DNA from: Ctena decussata
Lineage: Eukaryota > Mollusca > Bivalvia > Lucinida > Lucinidae
Direction of reading: 5' to 3'
Assembly: GCA_963989385.1 (NCBI GenBank)
Contig: OZ022502.1
Span: 49,221,454-49,285,453, forward strand
Length of the DNA stretch: 64,000 bases
Shown here one piece after another: positions 35,162 to 42,647 of the stretch (position 1 is its first letter; every line of letters begins with the position of its first letter). Both the position numbers and the translations under genes were made by a program. The notes under the pieces were generated by a model. It saw only the letters and a list, made by a program, of their open reading frames with translations. It was not told where the DNA came from and made no database searches.

Positions 35162-35624
35162 AACAGAAGGTGCTCCTGGTTTCAGCTCAAAAGCTCAGCA
35201 TCGTGTATATTCGTAGGGCGCCTGACTTGTAAGCCAGATGTCCTGGGTTCGATGCCCGGTCCGGTCACTTACTTTCATTTCCCCTCCGCTGTTTCAAGAA
35301 TTGCAGTTGTCAGTTACGTGTGAAAGAAAGTGCACTTAGTACCGGTCAAAGGCTTAGGAGGTCTAAGCCTGCCAAAGAACAGTGTGGTTAAGTCAACTGA
35401 CCGTCCCGACATGACCATAGCTGTTTACCATGGACGTTAAGTAATAACACAACAACAACAACCCTAATAAAGATCCGTGTCCGAAAATATTATGTAGACT
35501 GTATTAAACTAGCATGGCTTTCATATTGATAGGCTGTGATACTTATCGGTTACCTATCACTAATGACGCGCATCTGACGGACATCGATGTTTTTTTTTTT
35601 TCCTTTTTCAGATGTTTCGGCTAA
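13623..35624 (+). CDS. Gene A: seven-sushi-domain type I membrane protein (11 coding exons, 470 aa predicted)
   Basis: Spliced model: 13623-13658, 14686-14722, 15917-16087, 20841-21014, 24657-24833, 26985-27161, 29773-29946, 31339-31515, 32866-33036, 34678-34783, 35612-35624. The pieces total 1413 nt, in frame from ATG to TAA. Residues 1-25 form a hydrophobic signal peptide. Seven sushi domains follow (about 25-81, 82-139, 140-198, 199-257, 258-315, 316-374, 375-431), each with four Cys and a GxW motif before the last Cys. A 22-residue transmembrane helix (about 440-461) and a 9-residue basic tail (KFKRMLCFG) end the protein. Every sushi exon is phase 1-1, the usual arrangement for shuffled CCP modules. 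The product should sit on the cell surface with its sushi stalk outside. Sushi domains bind proteins or glycans in complement regulators and adhesion receptors, but no ligand can be read here and the tail shows no known signalling motif. Transcript evidence is needed for upstream noncoding exons and alternative splicing. Confidence 0.85.
13669..13904. mobile_element. GAGCCGCGACACG-family MITE, copy 3 (10 bp after a splice donor)
   Basis: This is a full copy with an ATTT direct repeat at each side, consistent with a 4-bp target duplication. It lies immediately inside the first coding intron of gene A. Confidence 0.85.
14686..14722 (+). CDS. Gene A coding exon 2: second half of signal peptide
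   Basis: This is a 37-nt exon between a TTTTATACAG acceptor and a perfect GTAAGT donor. It reads ILVALVQHGDSF plus one base (phase 0 to 1). Joined to exon 1 it completes a hydrophobic signal peptide, and the split codon becomes Ala just before the first Cys of sushi 1. Its size and phases match the second coding exon of gene B. It is very short, so splicing should be confirmed from RNA. Confidence 0.65.
14849..15084. mobile_element. GAGCCGCGACACG-family MITE, copy 4
   Basis: This is a full copy in the intron between gene A signal exon 2 and sushi 1. The right terminus is slightly diverged (TCACGCCGCGGCTC). Confidence 0.85.
15250..15509. mobile_element. GGGCCCAGGTTCACAATCATT foldback element
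   Basis: The terminal inverted repeats are GGGCCCAGGTTCACAATCAT at the left and its complement at the right, inside GATCAG flanks. It is about 260 bp with no ORF. Related copies are at 1158-1647 and 22005-22464. Confidence 0.75.
15917..16087 (+). CDS. Gene A exon 3: sushi domain 1
   Basis: This is a 171-nt phase 1-1 exon bounded by TTTTCAACAG and GTAAGT. The four Cys lie in CSKTVQL, VVCQSGY, ITCRSDGTW and MTC. The HGYIDY and DGTW motifs are typical of a sushi fold. It is the least similar to its gene B counterpart of the seven pairs. Confidence 0.88.
16222..16456. mobile_element. GAGCCACATCATG MITE, copy 1
   Basis: The termini GAGCCACATCATGTG and CATGATGTGGCTC are inverted. The interior keeps AGTCTGATCAGAGCCTTC, as in the 236-bp family, so the two families are probably related. 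A second copy lies at 51397-51596. Confidence 0.7.
17369..17714. mobile_element. GAGCCGCGACACG-family MITE, copy 5, interrupted
   Basis: The copy is interrupted near its right end by the 108-bp element at 17592-17699. Removing that insertion restores the usual TTTTGTCGTGTCGCGG end. Confidence 0.85.
17592..17699. mobile_element. 108-bp CCCAGCAGG palindromic MITE, copy 1
   Basis: The ends are CCCAGCAGGCACATGACGT and its complement. It is exactly 108 bp and flanked by GT on both sides (17590-17591, 17700-17701). The interior is a palindrome made of TGACGTCA-like steps. It is inserted within an older MITE. Confidence 0.9.
18045..18308. repeat. Two adjacent hairpin elements
   Basis: The first (about 18045-18165) pairs ACACATGTTGTTGGAGGGCAGA with its complement around GGCCGCAGGCC. 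The second (about 18177-18308) is built from repeats of TCCTACGTAGGA and is bounded by AATATT/GATCTCAT and its complement. Confidence 0.65.
18524..19973. repeat. 1.45-kb near-perfect palindrome (arms about 715-725 bp)
   Basis: The left arm 18524-19250 and right arm 19261-19973 are inverted copies that differ only at scattered bases and small indels, separated by about 10 bp. Each outer end is a poly-G/poly-C tract followed by TATCAATAAGGTGGG or its complement. No protein is encoded. It may be a foldback transposon or an inverted duplication. It lies inside a gene A intron. Confidence 0.85.
20537..20685. repeat. 149-bp hairpin with AATGTAGTTTACA arms
   Basis: The arms pair from AATGAACTTAATTTTTCTGA inward to the centre CCCCTTCGGGG. 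Another AATGTAGTTTACA lies at about 20310, so this is probably half of a larger element. Confidence 0.65.
20841..21014 (+). CDS. Gene A exon 4: sushi domain 2
   Basis: This is a 174-nt phase 1-1 exon with a CTTTGGTAG acceptor and a GTAGGT donor. The four Cys lie in DCKNEK, VSCNTGY, LVCQPDGEW and TTC. A potential N-glycosylation sequon (NTT) sits just before the last Cys and is kept at the same place in gene B sushi 2. GHPxLxCQ is shared with that exon, which is the same length. Confidence 0.9.
22005..22464. mobile_element. Foldback element, GGACCCAG/CAGGGCCC ends (diverged)
   Basis: It is related to 15250-15509 by its ACCCAGAATTACAATC start, its CAAAGTTAAGAACACCTT segment and its GGAATGGTTGTAAACCAGGG end. 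It is larger and more diverged, and may itself be compound. Confidence 0.5.
22620..23672. repeat. CACCTGAGCC...CTCTTGTTT dispersed repeat, copy 1 (two internal units)
   Basis: It starts CACCTGAGCCAGCGGCTCC and ends GGCCTCATGGCCCTCTTGTTT, with the short inverted motif CACCTGAGC/GCTCAGGTG near the ends. Internally about 450-bp units repeat, each with GGTCACATGACCAACATGG and a following CCATATATGGTAAAAACC-type segment. A longer copy lies at 58604-62750. Small ORFs in it are not genes. Confidence 0.75.
24344..24547. mobile_element. 204-bp inverted-repeat element
   Basis: CCAGAGCTCTAGATAAGAGG and its complement bound the element. The centre CCGTCTCGTCGAGACGG is a perfect palindrome. A shorter relative lies at 30189-30259. 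Confidence 0.75.
24657..24833 (+). CDS. Gene A exon 5: sushi domain 3
   Basis: This is a 177-nt phase 1-1 exon between a TTTTACAG acceptor and a GTATGT donor. The Cys lie in DCGKDY, ITCDSGY, TECQGDGSW and VCQ. It shares VEFKGKDT and GYELxGD with gene B sushi 3 (same length). A MITE begins 16 bp downstream of the exon end. Confidence 0.9.
24849..25001. mobile_element. GAGCCGCGACACG-family MITE, copy 6, 3' truncated
   Basis: The left end and most of the loop are present but the right arm is missing. It starts 16 bp after gene A sushi 3. Confidence 0.75.
25026..25525. mobile_element. 500-bp terminal-inverted-repeat element
   Basis: CAGCCGAGTGTCAGAAGTCT (left) matches the complement of the right end with few changes, giving TIRs of about 30 bp that continue into CTTTCCCCAAAA. 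It has no ORF and is non-autonomous. Confidence 0.65.
25552..25884. repeat. 333-bp palindrome built from GCTTCCTGCNGAGACTGTCCG units
   Basis: The ends CACAGGGTATAATCGATTCC and its exact complement enclose arms made of a 21-bp motif (GCTTCCTGCNGAGACTGTC) repeated with variable spacers. The centre is near 25718 (GCCGAGAGCCTCGGC). Open frames run through on both strands because the repeats lack stops, but nothing suggests a protein. Confidence 0.85.
26084..26319. mobile_element. GAGCCGCGACACG-family MITE, copy 7
   Basis: This is a full 236-bp copy; the left end reads GAGCCATGACACGAG. It lies in the intron between sushi 3 and sushi 4. Confidence 0.85.
26464..26540. repeat. Poly-A and AAATA-type low-complexity tract
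   Basis: A run of more than 20 A is followed by AATAAATAAATAAAATAAA. It is possibly the tail of a retroposed sequence, but no body was recognised upstream. Confidence 0.6.
26985..27161 (+). CDS. Gene A exon 6: sushi domain 4
   Basis: This is a 177-nt phase 1-1 exon with a CTCCTTCAG acceptor and a GTAAGA donor. The Cys lie in DCGTEY, VYCNTGY, ISCTVNGTW and SCH. Two sequons (NGT, NDT) precede the last Cys. The VYCNxGYxRxGxD pattern is shared with gene B sushi 4. Confidence 0.9.
27252..27401. mobile_element. 150-bp hairpin element
   Basis: The arms contain AGCGTTCATCGTGTGATGAA and CAGTGGGCGGAGCTAAAATT with their complements, around GAAGCGCGAAGCGCTTC. A further GTTCATCGGTGTATGAAGCC at about 27624 suggests a larger element reaching there. 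Confidence 0.7.
27845..28080. mobile_element. GAGCCGCGACACG-family MITE, copy 8
   Basis: This is a full 236-bp copy with ATAT on both sides (candidate 4-bp target duplication in an AT-rich site). It lies in the intron between sushi 4 and sushi 5. Confidence 0.85.
28992..29090. repeat. 99-bp hairpin
   Basis: ATCTTACACGAGTGGTCATT at the left is complementary to the right end. The centre is GAGCCTTCGCCGAAGGCTC. It lies in the intron between sushi 4 and sushi 5. Confidence 0.7.
29773..29946 (+). CDS. Gene A exon 7: sushi domain 5
   Basis: This is a 174-nt phase 1-1 exon with a TTTCTGCAG acceptor and a GTTTGT donor. The Cys lie in ECPSDF, VTCESGY, AICQKDGKW and KCE. It shares SIAHSxANFTxR, including the NFT sequon, and an identical GTTTGT donor with gene B sushi 5. 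Confidence 0.9.
30189..30259. repeat. 71-bp hairpin related to 24344-24547
   Basis: AACATATGATGTGAC arms enclose CCGTCTC-type palindrome GTCTCAGCGAGAC. The central part and flanking TATGTT resemble the larger element in the preceding introns. Confidence 0.6.
30327..30562. mobile_element. GAGCCGCGACACG-family MITE, copy 9
   Basis: This is a full copy in the intron between sushi 5 and sushi 6, with intact termini on both sides. Confidence 0.85.
31339..31515 (+). CDS. Gene A exon 8: sushi domain 6
   Basis: This is a 177-nt phase 1-1 exon with a TTCATTCCAG acceptor and a GTGAGT donor. The Cys lie in DCGTKY, VTCNTGY, ITCKSSGKW and RCS. GEESxTCxxSGKWS is shared with gene B sushi 6 (same length). 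Confidence 0.9.
31516..32865. other. Gene A intron between sushi 6 and sushi 7
   Basis: It contains a hairpin with GGAGCATGGCATAC at about 31645-31675 (related motif near 31790) and the TIR element at 32105-32347. A 141-codon ORF at 32371-32796 has no recognisable motif, no paired copy in gene B and no splice signals, so it was not called. Confidence 0.5.
32105..32347. mobile_element. 243-bp TIR element, GGCCCCGAGGTTATAAAAC ends
   Basis: The 20-bp terminus GGCCCCGAGGTTATAAAACT is repeated inverted at the right end. Inner GCTCAACTCAGCTGAGC and AATGCCAACATAAGTTGGCATT hairpins are present. It has no ORF. Confidence 0.8.
32866..33036 (+). CDS. Gene A exon 9: sushi domain 7
   Basis: This is a 171-nt phase 1-1 exon with a CTTTTTTCAG acceptor and a GTGAGT donor. 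The reading frame is set by phase; an overlapping ORF in another frame is spurious. The Cys lie in DCGTVY, VICDDGY, ITCQKDGKW and ECV. The loop before the third Cys is unusually acidic (EHDDDSE). It pairs with gene B sushi 7 by length and by ETVYxL/GTVYxL and KDGKWSxxxC. Confidence 0.88.
33560..33667. mobile_element. 108-bp palindromic MITE, copy 2 (CCCACCGGG variant)
   Basis: It has the same length and internal TGACGTC/GATGCGATG plan as the other three copies, but its termini are CCCACCGGGC and GCCCGGTGG. AT flanks both sides as a 2-bp duplication. The terminal pair changed together, keeping complementarity. Confidence 0.85.
33847..33909. repeat. Hairpin with TACCCAGATC arms
   Basis: TACCCAGATCCCTGGATC is complementary to GATCCTTGAATCTGGGTA with a short GC-rich loop (GGCGCAAGCGCC). 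Confidence 0.65.
34050..34563. repeat. 36-bp minisatellite, about 14 units
   Basis: The unit is GATACGACGTTGTG then KCAATGACGTTGCAATGACTTT (K = G or T). One unit is shortened near 34250. A single inverted unit lies at the left edge (34050-34080), making a hairpin at 34078. The unit is a multiple of three and stop-poor, so long ORFs arise in several frames on both strands. It lies in the intron between sushi 7 and the transmembrane exon of gene A. Confidence 0.9.
34678..34783 (+). CDS. Gene A exon 10: transmembrane segment
   Basis: This is a 106-nt exon (phase 1 to 2) with a TCTGTTTCAG acceptor and a GTGAGT donor. It encodes GVFGKNST, a 22-residue apolar helix (LIWALIGIGIFL then ILVSIGIVIL), and the basic stop-transfer KFKRM. 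Reading through the donor would give a stop one codon later (CTG TGA), so an unspliced form would differ little in protein. The ATG-CT end at the donor is identical in gene B. Confidence 0.88.
35051..35159. repeat. CTGT / CT / CA compound microsatellite
   Basis: (CTGT)n passes into (CT)n and then (CA)n in the last intron of gene A. The translated ORFs here are low complexity. Confidence 0.95.
35180..35462 (+). mobile_element. tRNA-derived SINE, intact body
   Basis: The B-box-like GGTTCGATGCC follows GCCTGACTTGTAAGCCAGA. The body has GCAGTTGTCAGTTACG and GGAGGTCTAAGCCTGCC, and the tail is AACACAACAACAACAACC. The copy is inserted next to the microsatellite. It matches the other two SINE copies. 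Confidence 0.75.
35612..35624 (+). CDS. Gene A exon 11: C-terminal CFG and stop
   Basis: After the acceptor TCCTTTTTCAG, the sequence A TGT TTC GGC TAA completes a Leu and adds Cys-Phe-Gly. Gene B's last exon starts A TGT TTT after an almost identical acceptor, which supports this tiny coding piece. A 3' UTR follows. An AATAAA at 35779-35784 is the nearest candidate poly(A) signal. Confidence 0.75.
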
Positions 35625-35800
35625 TGTTAGAGTTTTGATAGTTAGATGTCAGGACAATGGAGAGTAGAACAGATAGAATCATGTCGAGAAAGAGAGCATC
35701 AAAACAAACACAAATGTGAAATGGCATATGCAAGCAATGAGTTCTTCATCAGCTCTTCCCTTGCCGTATGGATAGTATAATAAATTATGAAACCTGTAGA
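35625..35800 (+). other. Probable gene A 3' UTR with candidate poly(A) signal
   Basis: This non-coding stretch follows the gene A stop codon. An AATAAA hexamer lies at 35779-35784, about 155 bp past the stop, before a MITE at 35893. The extent of the UTR is inferred; no transcript end can be read. Confidence 0.4.
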
Positions 35801-35892
35801 ATCTACATAGCCAAACGCAAAAAAGCTGATACAGTCTTTAAGGTGCCATTCATCTTTGCAAAGTCTGTCTTGATATACTTTTGTGTGTATAA

Positions 35893-36120
35893 GAGCCGCG
35901 ACACGACAAAACCAACAATGTGGTTGTGCGCCCAGCGCAGACTCAGATCAGCCTGGGCATCCGCCCAGTCTGATCAGAGTCTTCGCTGTCCGCATGGGGG
36001 TAGCTTAGACCCCTTAGTTACCCTTATCGAAGATTCTGATTCGACTTGGTGGATGTTCGGGCTGGTCTGGGCCTGCGCTGGGCGCACAACCATATTGCTG
36101 GTTTTATTGTGTCGAGGCTC
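35893..36120. mobile_element. GAGCCGCGACACG-family MITE, copy 10
   Basis: The right arm is more diverged than the left (GGATGTTCGGGCTGGTCTGG). It is about 90 bp past the candidate poly(A) signal of gene A. Confidence 0.8.
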
Positions 36121-36518
36121 ATATGCTTTCATCACATTCGCTTTTCTGAAGGTGTGAAAGAGAAAAACATTTAACCCTTTTAAGACTGCAGCCCCGTTTT
36201 GGGGACATAGGCTAAAAGTCCAGACCCCACTTAAGACGCCACAGAATGAATGCGCCGTCTGAAGGAAGTCTACACTGTTTACTCATAGGAATTTCTACGC
36301 AATATACCATAAACTATTAAAAATTCACCAAAACCAAATACAACATAAAACTTGAAATGGACCCAGCATAGTGTTTCACAGCTGCATCTCCATAACACTT
36401 TGAAAAGTTGAACAGTTGTTTTCAAACTGTAACAGAGTTGGAGCTGTGAAAAATGTAGAGTATAATGAAAAATCCATACTTAAATCAAACTAGATGTTTC
36501 GGGGCTGCACCTCCATTA

Positions 36519-36626
36519 CCCAGCAGGCTCATGACGTTGAAATAACGTAGTACTGACGTCGATGCGACGTAATGACGTCGCATCAACGTCAGCATGACGT
36601 CATTTTGACGTCGTGTGCCTGCTGGG
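36519..36626. mobile_element. 108-bp CCCAGCAGG palindromic MITE, copy 3
   Basis: It is exactly 108 bp with TA on both sides. The termini are CCCAGCAGGC and GCCTGCTGGG and the interior has GATGCGACGTAATGACGTCG. Confidence 0.9.
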
Positions 36627-37187
36627 TATACGTTGAAAACAATTGTTTTTAAGGTGTGATAAAGGTGCAGCTTAGAAGCATGTAGTTTTATCTTAGAATT
36701 GAATCTTCATGATGATGGCCAGGAGGCCGGAAAATTGAAAAGAAAAGGGAGGTATGTCATTTAGGATGTTTCGAAAATGGGTGATTAATAGTGTGAGAGA
36801 TAACTTCGATTGTGCAGAAATACTGAATAAAATTTTAAATTACATAATCCATGTGTGTGTTTAGTCAGCATTCTGCGATGTATGATTTTAAAATTCGTGT
36901 CGTTTCTGGCACTTTGAACTTCTGCAGGACTTTTTTCTGTCAGTCTGCCATTCTGTTATTCATGTCAAGTTGGCCTGGCTGTCATTTGCAATCAAGTCCC
37001 GGGATCATTTCCTAGAACTGTCATGCATATATATACAGATCGCAAAAAGTTTAATTAAAATGTAGGTTAAGAAAAGAAAAAAGAATCCCTCATGTCTGGA
37101 ACAAACAAATATCTGCGGCCTTGTCTGTGTATGCGCAATTCGCAAGTAACTCCAGACTAGCAATTGGTTTATTGTTGCGATGTCTAA

Positions 37188-37295
37188 CCCAGCAGGCACA
37201 TGACGTTGAAATGACGTTGTACTGACGTCGGTGCGACGTAATGACGTCGCATCGACGTCAGTACGACGTCATTTAGACGTCATGTGCCTGCTGGG
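37188..37295. mobile_element. 108-bp CCCAGCAGG palindromic MITE, copy 4
   Basis: It is exactly 108 bp, flanked by AA on both sides. It lies 561 bp downstream of copy 3 in the same array of repeats. Confidence 0.9.
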
Positions 37296-37648
37296 AAGTA
37301 TCTTTCAGAAACTGTGTCAAAGTTTTAACCACGAATATTGTGATGTTCTCCAGGAAGCTCAGCCAAACGAATCCATACGTCGCACCTTATGATTCGAAAT
37401 TTTGAATAACCTTTACAATTCTTACAAAATTATAACATTTAATTTTCAACTTAATTCTATATATCTTGTTTAACCAAGTTTTATTTTAGACTGAATTTAC
37501 ATCCATGTGCATTTGTGCATGCGCCTGTGTTAGCTGTAACTAAGTGTGTACAATTATATTTTATGCATTTCCTGTCTCCTTTCTTCACTATCCTACTTCT
37601 CTCTGTCATTCCATCTCTATCTCTCTACTCAATAAATATTCAAGAATA

Positions 37649-37885
37649 TCAGCCGCGACTCGAGAAAACCAACAATGTGGTTGTGCACCCAGCGCAAACT
37701 CAGATCAGCCCGGGCATCTGCCCAGTTTGATAAGACTCTTCGTTAAAGGCTCACAGGGTAGCTAAGGGTTTAAGCTACCCCCTTGAGGACAGCGAAGACT
37801 CTGATCAGACTGGGCGGATGCCCAGGCTGATCTGAGTCTGCGCTGGGCGCACAACCACTTTGTTGGTTTTCTCGTGCCGCGGCTC
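37649..37885. mobile_element. GAGCCGCGACACG-family MITE, copy 11
   Basis: This is a full copy with a changed first base (CAGCCGCGACTCGAG) and an intact right end; ATAT occurs at both flanks. Confidence 0.85.
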
Positions 37886-38103
37886 ATATACATTCTGTAC
37901 TATATATCATGTGTATCTGTGTAACTAGAAGGAATAGTCTGTGATTCTGACAGTTCAGTTGCCTTAATTATCCTAAATACATGGAAAGCCGACCCTGAGC
38001 TAACAGTAATGCTGTGTTTATAGAACCAGTCTGATCTGGGACTACACTGTCTATTGACAGGCTGGTCTTTATCTATTCAGGCATTATATGTCATAATGTG
38101 CTT

Positions 38104-38230
38104 AAATATTGGGACACCTAAAACCGTTAAGTTTCCATTTGTCCTAAATGGAAAATCAATGGTTTTAGGTGTCCCAAATGGAAAATTGATGGTTTTAGAT
38201 GTCACAATACTTAAGCACTTAGGGTACTTA
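38104..38230. repeat. Hairpin with repeated GGTTTTAGGTGTCCCAAATGG units
   Basis: GTGCTTAAATATTGGGACACC at the left is complementary to the right end (about 38190-38220). In between, AAATGGAAAATCAATGGTTT is repeated twice. Confidence 0.6.
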
Positions 38231-38957
38231 GGGTAGTCTAGTCAGGCTCGTCGTATCCTACATTGTTTGTACTGTACTGACTGTTTTAGACAGTATAGCC
38301 TCAGATCAGAATTGACCTTTAGGAACAGTATGAGGGTATGCACTGGTATATTTCGAGCAGTAAAGGACCATTTCCGGGCAGTTAAATTAAATTTTTCAAG
38401 TGTTAGGATATTGCACAAGCAGTAAGTGATTATGCTGATTCCCATATTTAGAGTAATTGTCGTTTTTATATTAGTTTGTATTATCCACATGTGCCTAATT
38501 GTCGAACTGTATTCATTTTGTAATAGTGTATTCAAGTCGGAATTAAACATTTTCTCATTTTATAGTTCAGTGTTTTGTTTTCAGAAATTCCTGTAATAAC
38601 GTAAGCATCGAAAGCCCTATAGTCAGACGCCTCTTTGCGACGTTTAATCTGAATGGTCACTGTTTGCAAATGCCCGCGTTATGGAATACTAGGCACTATT
38701 GGTTGCAATTAACATAGACAGTACACATATTTCTAACTTATATCCAATAGGACTTAACTGTGACAATACTTGGTAGACAGTAAAAATTCTGACACTGCCA
38801 ACATGCGAACATTAAAGTTATGCATACAGGTGCTGTGTTAAAACAGCATTTGACGAGAGAACATCTTATTGGATATGGAGTTAGACACCACATGTATCAT
38901 GTTGTGTTTTAAAGCACACTTGGTCACATGTGATAATAAGCTTGATTAAACTCCACT

Positions 38958-39480
38958 TCTCACCACAGATGACTTTGCAACAATCCGTTATCGCCTTGTT
39001 CTGTTTTCAGCTGCCCAATTGTGCTGGCCAATTTTATCCCTGCGCCCCAAAGTATTTGAAATTTGTTACCATTTTCAGCTTCTGTCCTTTTACCACGATC
39101 TCCCTCTGGATGCCATTGTGTGTGTGTGTGTTTCAGTTTGCTTTTCTCAGCACTTATCTCCATTTTATACCCTGTGCAGGTTTGTCGAGATTAAACAACC
39201 AGAGCTTCTGGTTCGTGCACTTCTTCAACAAGAGCGCCAATGTCCTGTTTATAGTACTGCCTCTTGTGTTAATCTTTCCATCATTTTCTTCCACGGCATA
39301 AGATATAGTCCTTTTCAGGAGACATCCTTGCCTGACTCCAACTGTTGTTCTGAGCCATTCTCCTGTGCTGCCATTCATCTGGACTACACTTCTAGCCGTT
39401 CCATAGAGGTGCTCAATCGCGCGAAATACATTTTCAATGATATCGTACTTAAGGTGGCCCAAATGGCTGCATGTCATACC
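38958..39480 (-). pseudogene. Non-LTR retrotransposon (LINE) reverse-transcriptase fragment
   Basis: On the minus strand, 39477-39310 reads an RT palm segment with STGEWLRTTVGVRQGCLL, the conserved block before the catalytic region. After frameshifts, 39163-38960 reads MEISAEKSKL, the thumb-side block found in mollusc and cnidarian LINEs. Frames are broken several times and the catalytic YADD-type motif is not intact. It is an old, inactive copy with 5' and 3' parts missing. A second fragment of the same family lies on the plus strand at 45425-45555. Confidence 0.75.
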
Positions 39481-40124
39481 CTGTAAAATGCTTTTTTCGA
39501 AATGGTAAAGACTATGCTGATGTTAAAGCCCGGATAACTGATAAAGCTAATGGTTCTGTGGTTCTTACACAACTTTAGGTTCCCCTTTTTCAGTGCTTTG
39601 TACAATGTTAAGCATGTAGTTATGACTCGAATTTTGCAACAGCGGTCTTCAATTTTCTTTTAAAAGTTTCATATTAAAATCACGTTCTGTCACTTGACGA
39701 AGTATAACATTTGTAATCATGATACATGACACATATGAGGACAAAACTTTTGAATGTCTTTCTTGAAAAAAGTATCACTTTCATTTAATTTCTTGTTTAT
39801 TGCATTGCAGTAGTATTGTTGTAAATGAGTTAGGAACTTTAAGCACACAGTGACATTTTAACTACTATTTGTATTCGAATGAAGTCATCTTACAAAAAGA
39901 CATGATTGATTACGCCGCAGTAGGTAAAGCAGGCGTATATAGGATGGTGAAGAATTCCAGTGTTTCCATGCTTTGCTCATATGTTTGCACAACGGCCCGA
40001 TCAAGAGTAGTTTTTTAAATTTGGCTCATAGAAATGTTTGTTTCAGATTTAAATGATGAGAAGTATATTACGAGCGTAAATGCTGCATTGTACACAATTT
40101 GCTTTCACGGAGTCTGAAATACAT

Positions 40125-40360
40125 GAGCCGCGACACGACAAAACCAACAATGTGGTTAGGCGCCCAGCGCAGACTCAAATCAGCCTGGGCATCTGCCCAG
40201 TTTGATTAGACTCTTCATTAAGTGACCAAAGGGTAGCTAAGGGTCTGAGCTACCTCCATGCGGACAGCGAATACTCTTATCAGACTGGGCGGATGCCCAG
40301 GCTGGTCTGAGTCTGCGCTGGGCGCACACCCACATTGTTGGTTTTGTCGTGTCGCGACTC
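40125..40360. mobile_element. GAGCCGCGACACG-family MITE, copy 12
   Basis: This is a full 236-bp copy with ACAT on both sides, one of the clearest 4-bp target duplications. Confidence 0.88.
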
Positions 40361-41720
40361 ACATGTATTATGATTGTTGTGCCAGCGGCACTGGCAACTT
40401 TACTCTGAGGCTGAACTAAGCAAGGTCACCTATAAACGCTTTTGCTGGACAGAAAATGATTGAAAGACTGTTTTGGCCCTGTCTCGATTTGACTATATTG
40501 AGAAAATGAGGCCCAAACAGCCCTTTTAGATCAACAAAGGCGGATAAACATTTTTGCTCAACATGTACATGTATATTTTGCTTAAACACTTCAAGTCTGG
40601 GAAAAATATTTTCACTCCAGCTTAAAAAAGCCATTCCTATTGAATTTTCGTTTGTTTATATCACTGTCAAAGGACCTGGTATGATAAGGACTGCTGACCC
40701 TTTTCAAATTCACTTAAAACTGCATTGTTTCTATATCTCATTACCTGAAGAGATGGGGACATACAAAACAATATGCATTTTCAGAATGACATGATTGCTG
40801 ACATGTCTGTGTTCTTGCAGTAATTCCAAAGAAAACTGCAAGAAGAGAGCCCTTCCTTAAAATAAATACACAGTAACAACAACTTTTGAAAGCACTTGCC
40901 AATAGGCTTTTGTTGATAAGCAAATGATACCGAAGCACTGCTAGCTTGATGTGCACTTCGCGGTGCATTTCAAATTAACCTACCCACTCAAAATTGCATG
41001 TCAGGCACATTAAACAAAATTATCAAAGGAACAAATTGAAATGTATATCAAACAATTTCTTATGTCCTAGCTAGAAAAATGAATATCCACAAAATAATTA
41101 TTTCATCTATGACCGGAGGTGTAGGCATTTCTATGTTGAGATAATCGGAAAAAATGTTCCAAAAGCTGCAAAATTGTAAACAAGAAAAAAATAAAATAAA
41201 TGAATTAATAAAAATATACATAGTGCCAGGCATAATAAATATTTTATTGGCAGTTAGCATGTCAAAATATTTCCATGGACTATTACATGTTAAACTTCTG
41301 TCTGTAAACAAATATAAAATGTGCTTGAGGCCGGGCTGGCATGTTTTGAAAGCTGCAAAAGGGACCAGAAACGTAATGCTTTTTTTTTTGTCAAAATCTG
41401 TTGGGGGATCTGTACGGGTGTGATCAAGATTGAAAAACAAAATCATTTTACGCCTGAACCAACTTTATTTGTGCTTGCGTTGTAATTACATTCTAGATTG
41501 AAGCTCTGATATGTGTGCATTTTATTATCAAAAAGACAATTCAGATTGTGAGCTTTCTCGGGGCCACTTATGGATTTATTATGCCAGGTCCTTTCTTGGA
41601 ATACTTTTGACTTAACGAGACCTGTAGAACAATGTCATTGATCAAACAGTACGGTAGACAGAAGTCAATAGTTGATCGGCCTTCAGTTAGACATTTGACA
41701 TTAAGTGAAATATTTATAGA

Positions 41721-42318
41721 CAGACCTGACCAGTACGCGGACACTACCAGTACGCGGACACTTTTGTGTTTGGCGTGAAATAAACACTGACATACTTTCT
41801 AAATTCAAGTGACTTTGTAACATTATTTCAAGACGTCATTTCTTTATTTCTTTGTCATTCAGTTTTATATTTACACAGCACAATTTTGAATTGGCAGGAC
41901 TGTTTCAGACGGGTATCACAATCGATACTTCAGTTTGGCTGCGGCAAGCACACAAACAGGCAAAGCGAACAGCCATGTATGAAATAAGAATAATCCTTTA
42001 CGATGTTTATACATTTTTATTAACTGCACGTATCAATAATTTTATTAGTATTGCAGCGGATAAATGTCATCTTAGTTCACGCAGATTCTAAGGTGTCCGT
42101 GTACTGGTATGATAAGCCTGTTTCTATACAGCAAATATCATGACCTCAGCAGCGTTATGTTGCGCATGCGCAGATGATTTTTTCACGTGTTCCTTTTGTC
42201 TATATGTAGCACAAGGATTTTCATGAAATTGCATGCCCATCTGGTAGTCTGGAACGCACTGGAGTATCAAACATTAAGCAAAACACCCTTAAAAGTGTCC
42301 GCGTACTGGTTGGGTCTG
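41721..42318. mobile_element. 598-bp non-autonomous TIR element
   Basis: CAGACCTGACCAGTACGCGG at the left pairs with CGCGTACTGGTTGGGTCTG at the right, and the pairing continues into ACACTTTT. The CCAGTACGCGGACAC motif is doubled at the left end and echoed near 42092. No transposase is encoded. Confidence 0.75.
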
Positions 42319-42647
42319 AAACTTTTGGATAATTTGAAAGTAAAGAAAAAGTCCTAAGTTTGAAATCACAGGCTCAGTTTCTTCTTGAGATATACTTACT
42401 TGCCGCAATATCCCTACCTTCACTTTGCAATGCCAAGTTTATTTTCAGATAAAGTATGTCAGCTCAACAGTCCCAAAGGACCAGAAAATTTAACTATAGT
42501 ACAGGGTGACAGTTCACTGCTTCCACGCAAAGACTTAAGGTGTATTGTACAGCTCTATCGTGTTTCTCCGCTGCTTTTCCAAAGAAAAGCATTTCTTGGT
42601 GACGTCCTGCTTGCTTTCCTGGACGAAGAAACTCTTTCAAAATAGGG

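Noticed and set aside
35075..35323. ORF with Ser-Leu and Thr-His runs
   Set aside because: It is a translation of the CT/CA microsatellite and the adjacent SINE.
38930..39490. Plus-strand ORFs of 123 and 155 codons, one with a signal-like start (MTLQQSVIALFCFQL)
   Set aside because: They are antisense to LINE reverse-transcriptase debris. The signal-like start is in no phase relation to the gene B exons, and a better signal-exon pair exists at 45029 and 46916.
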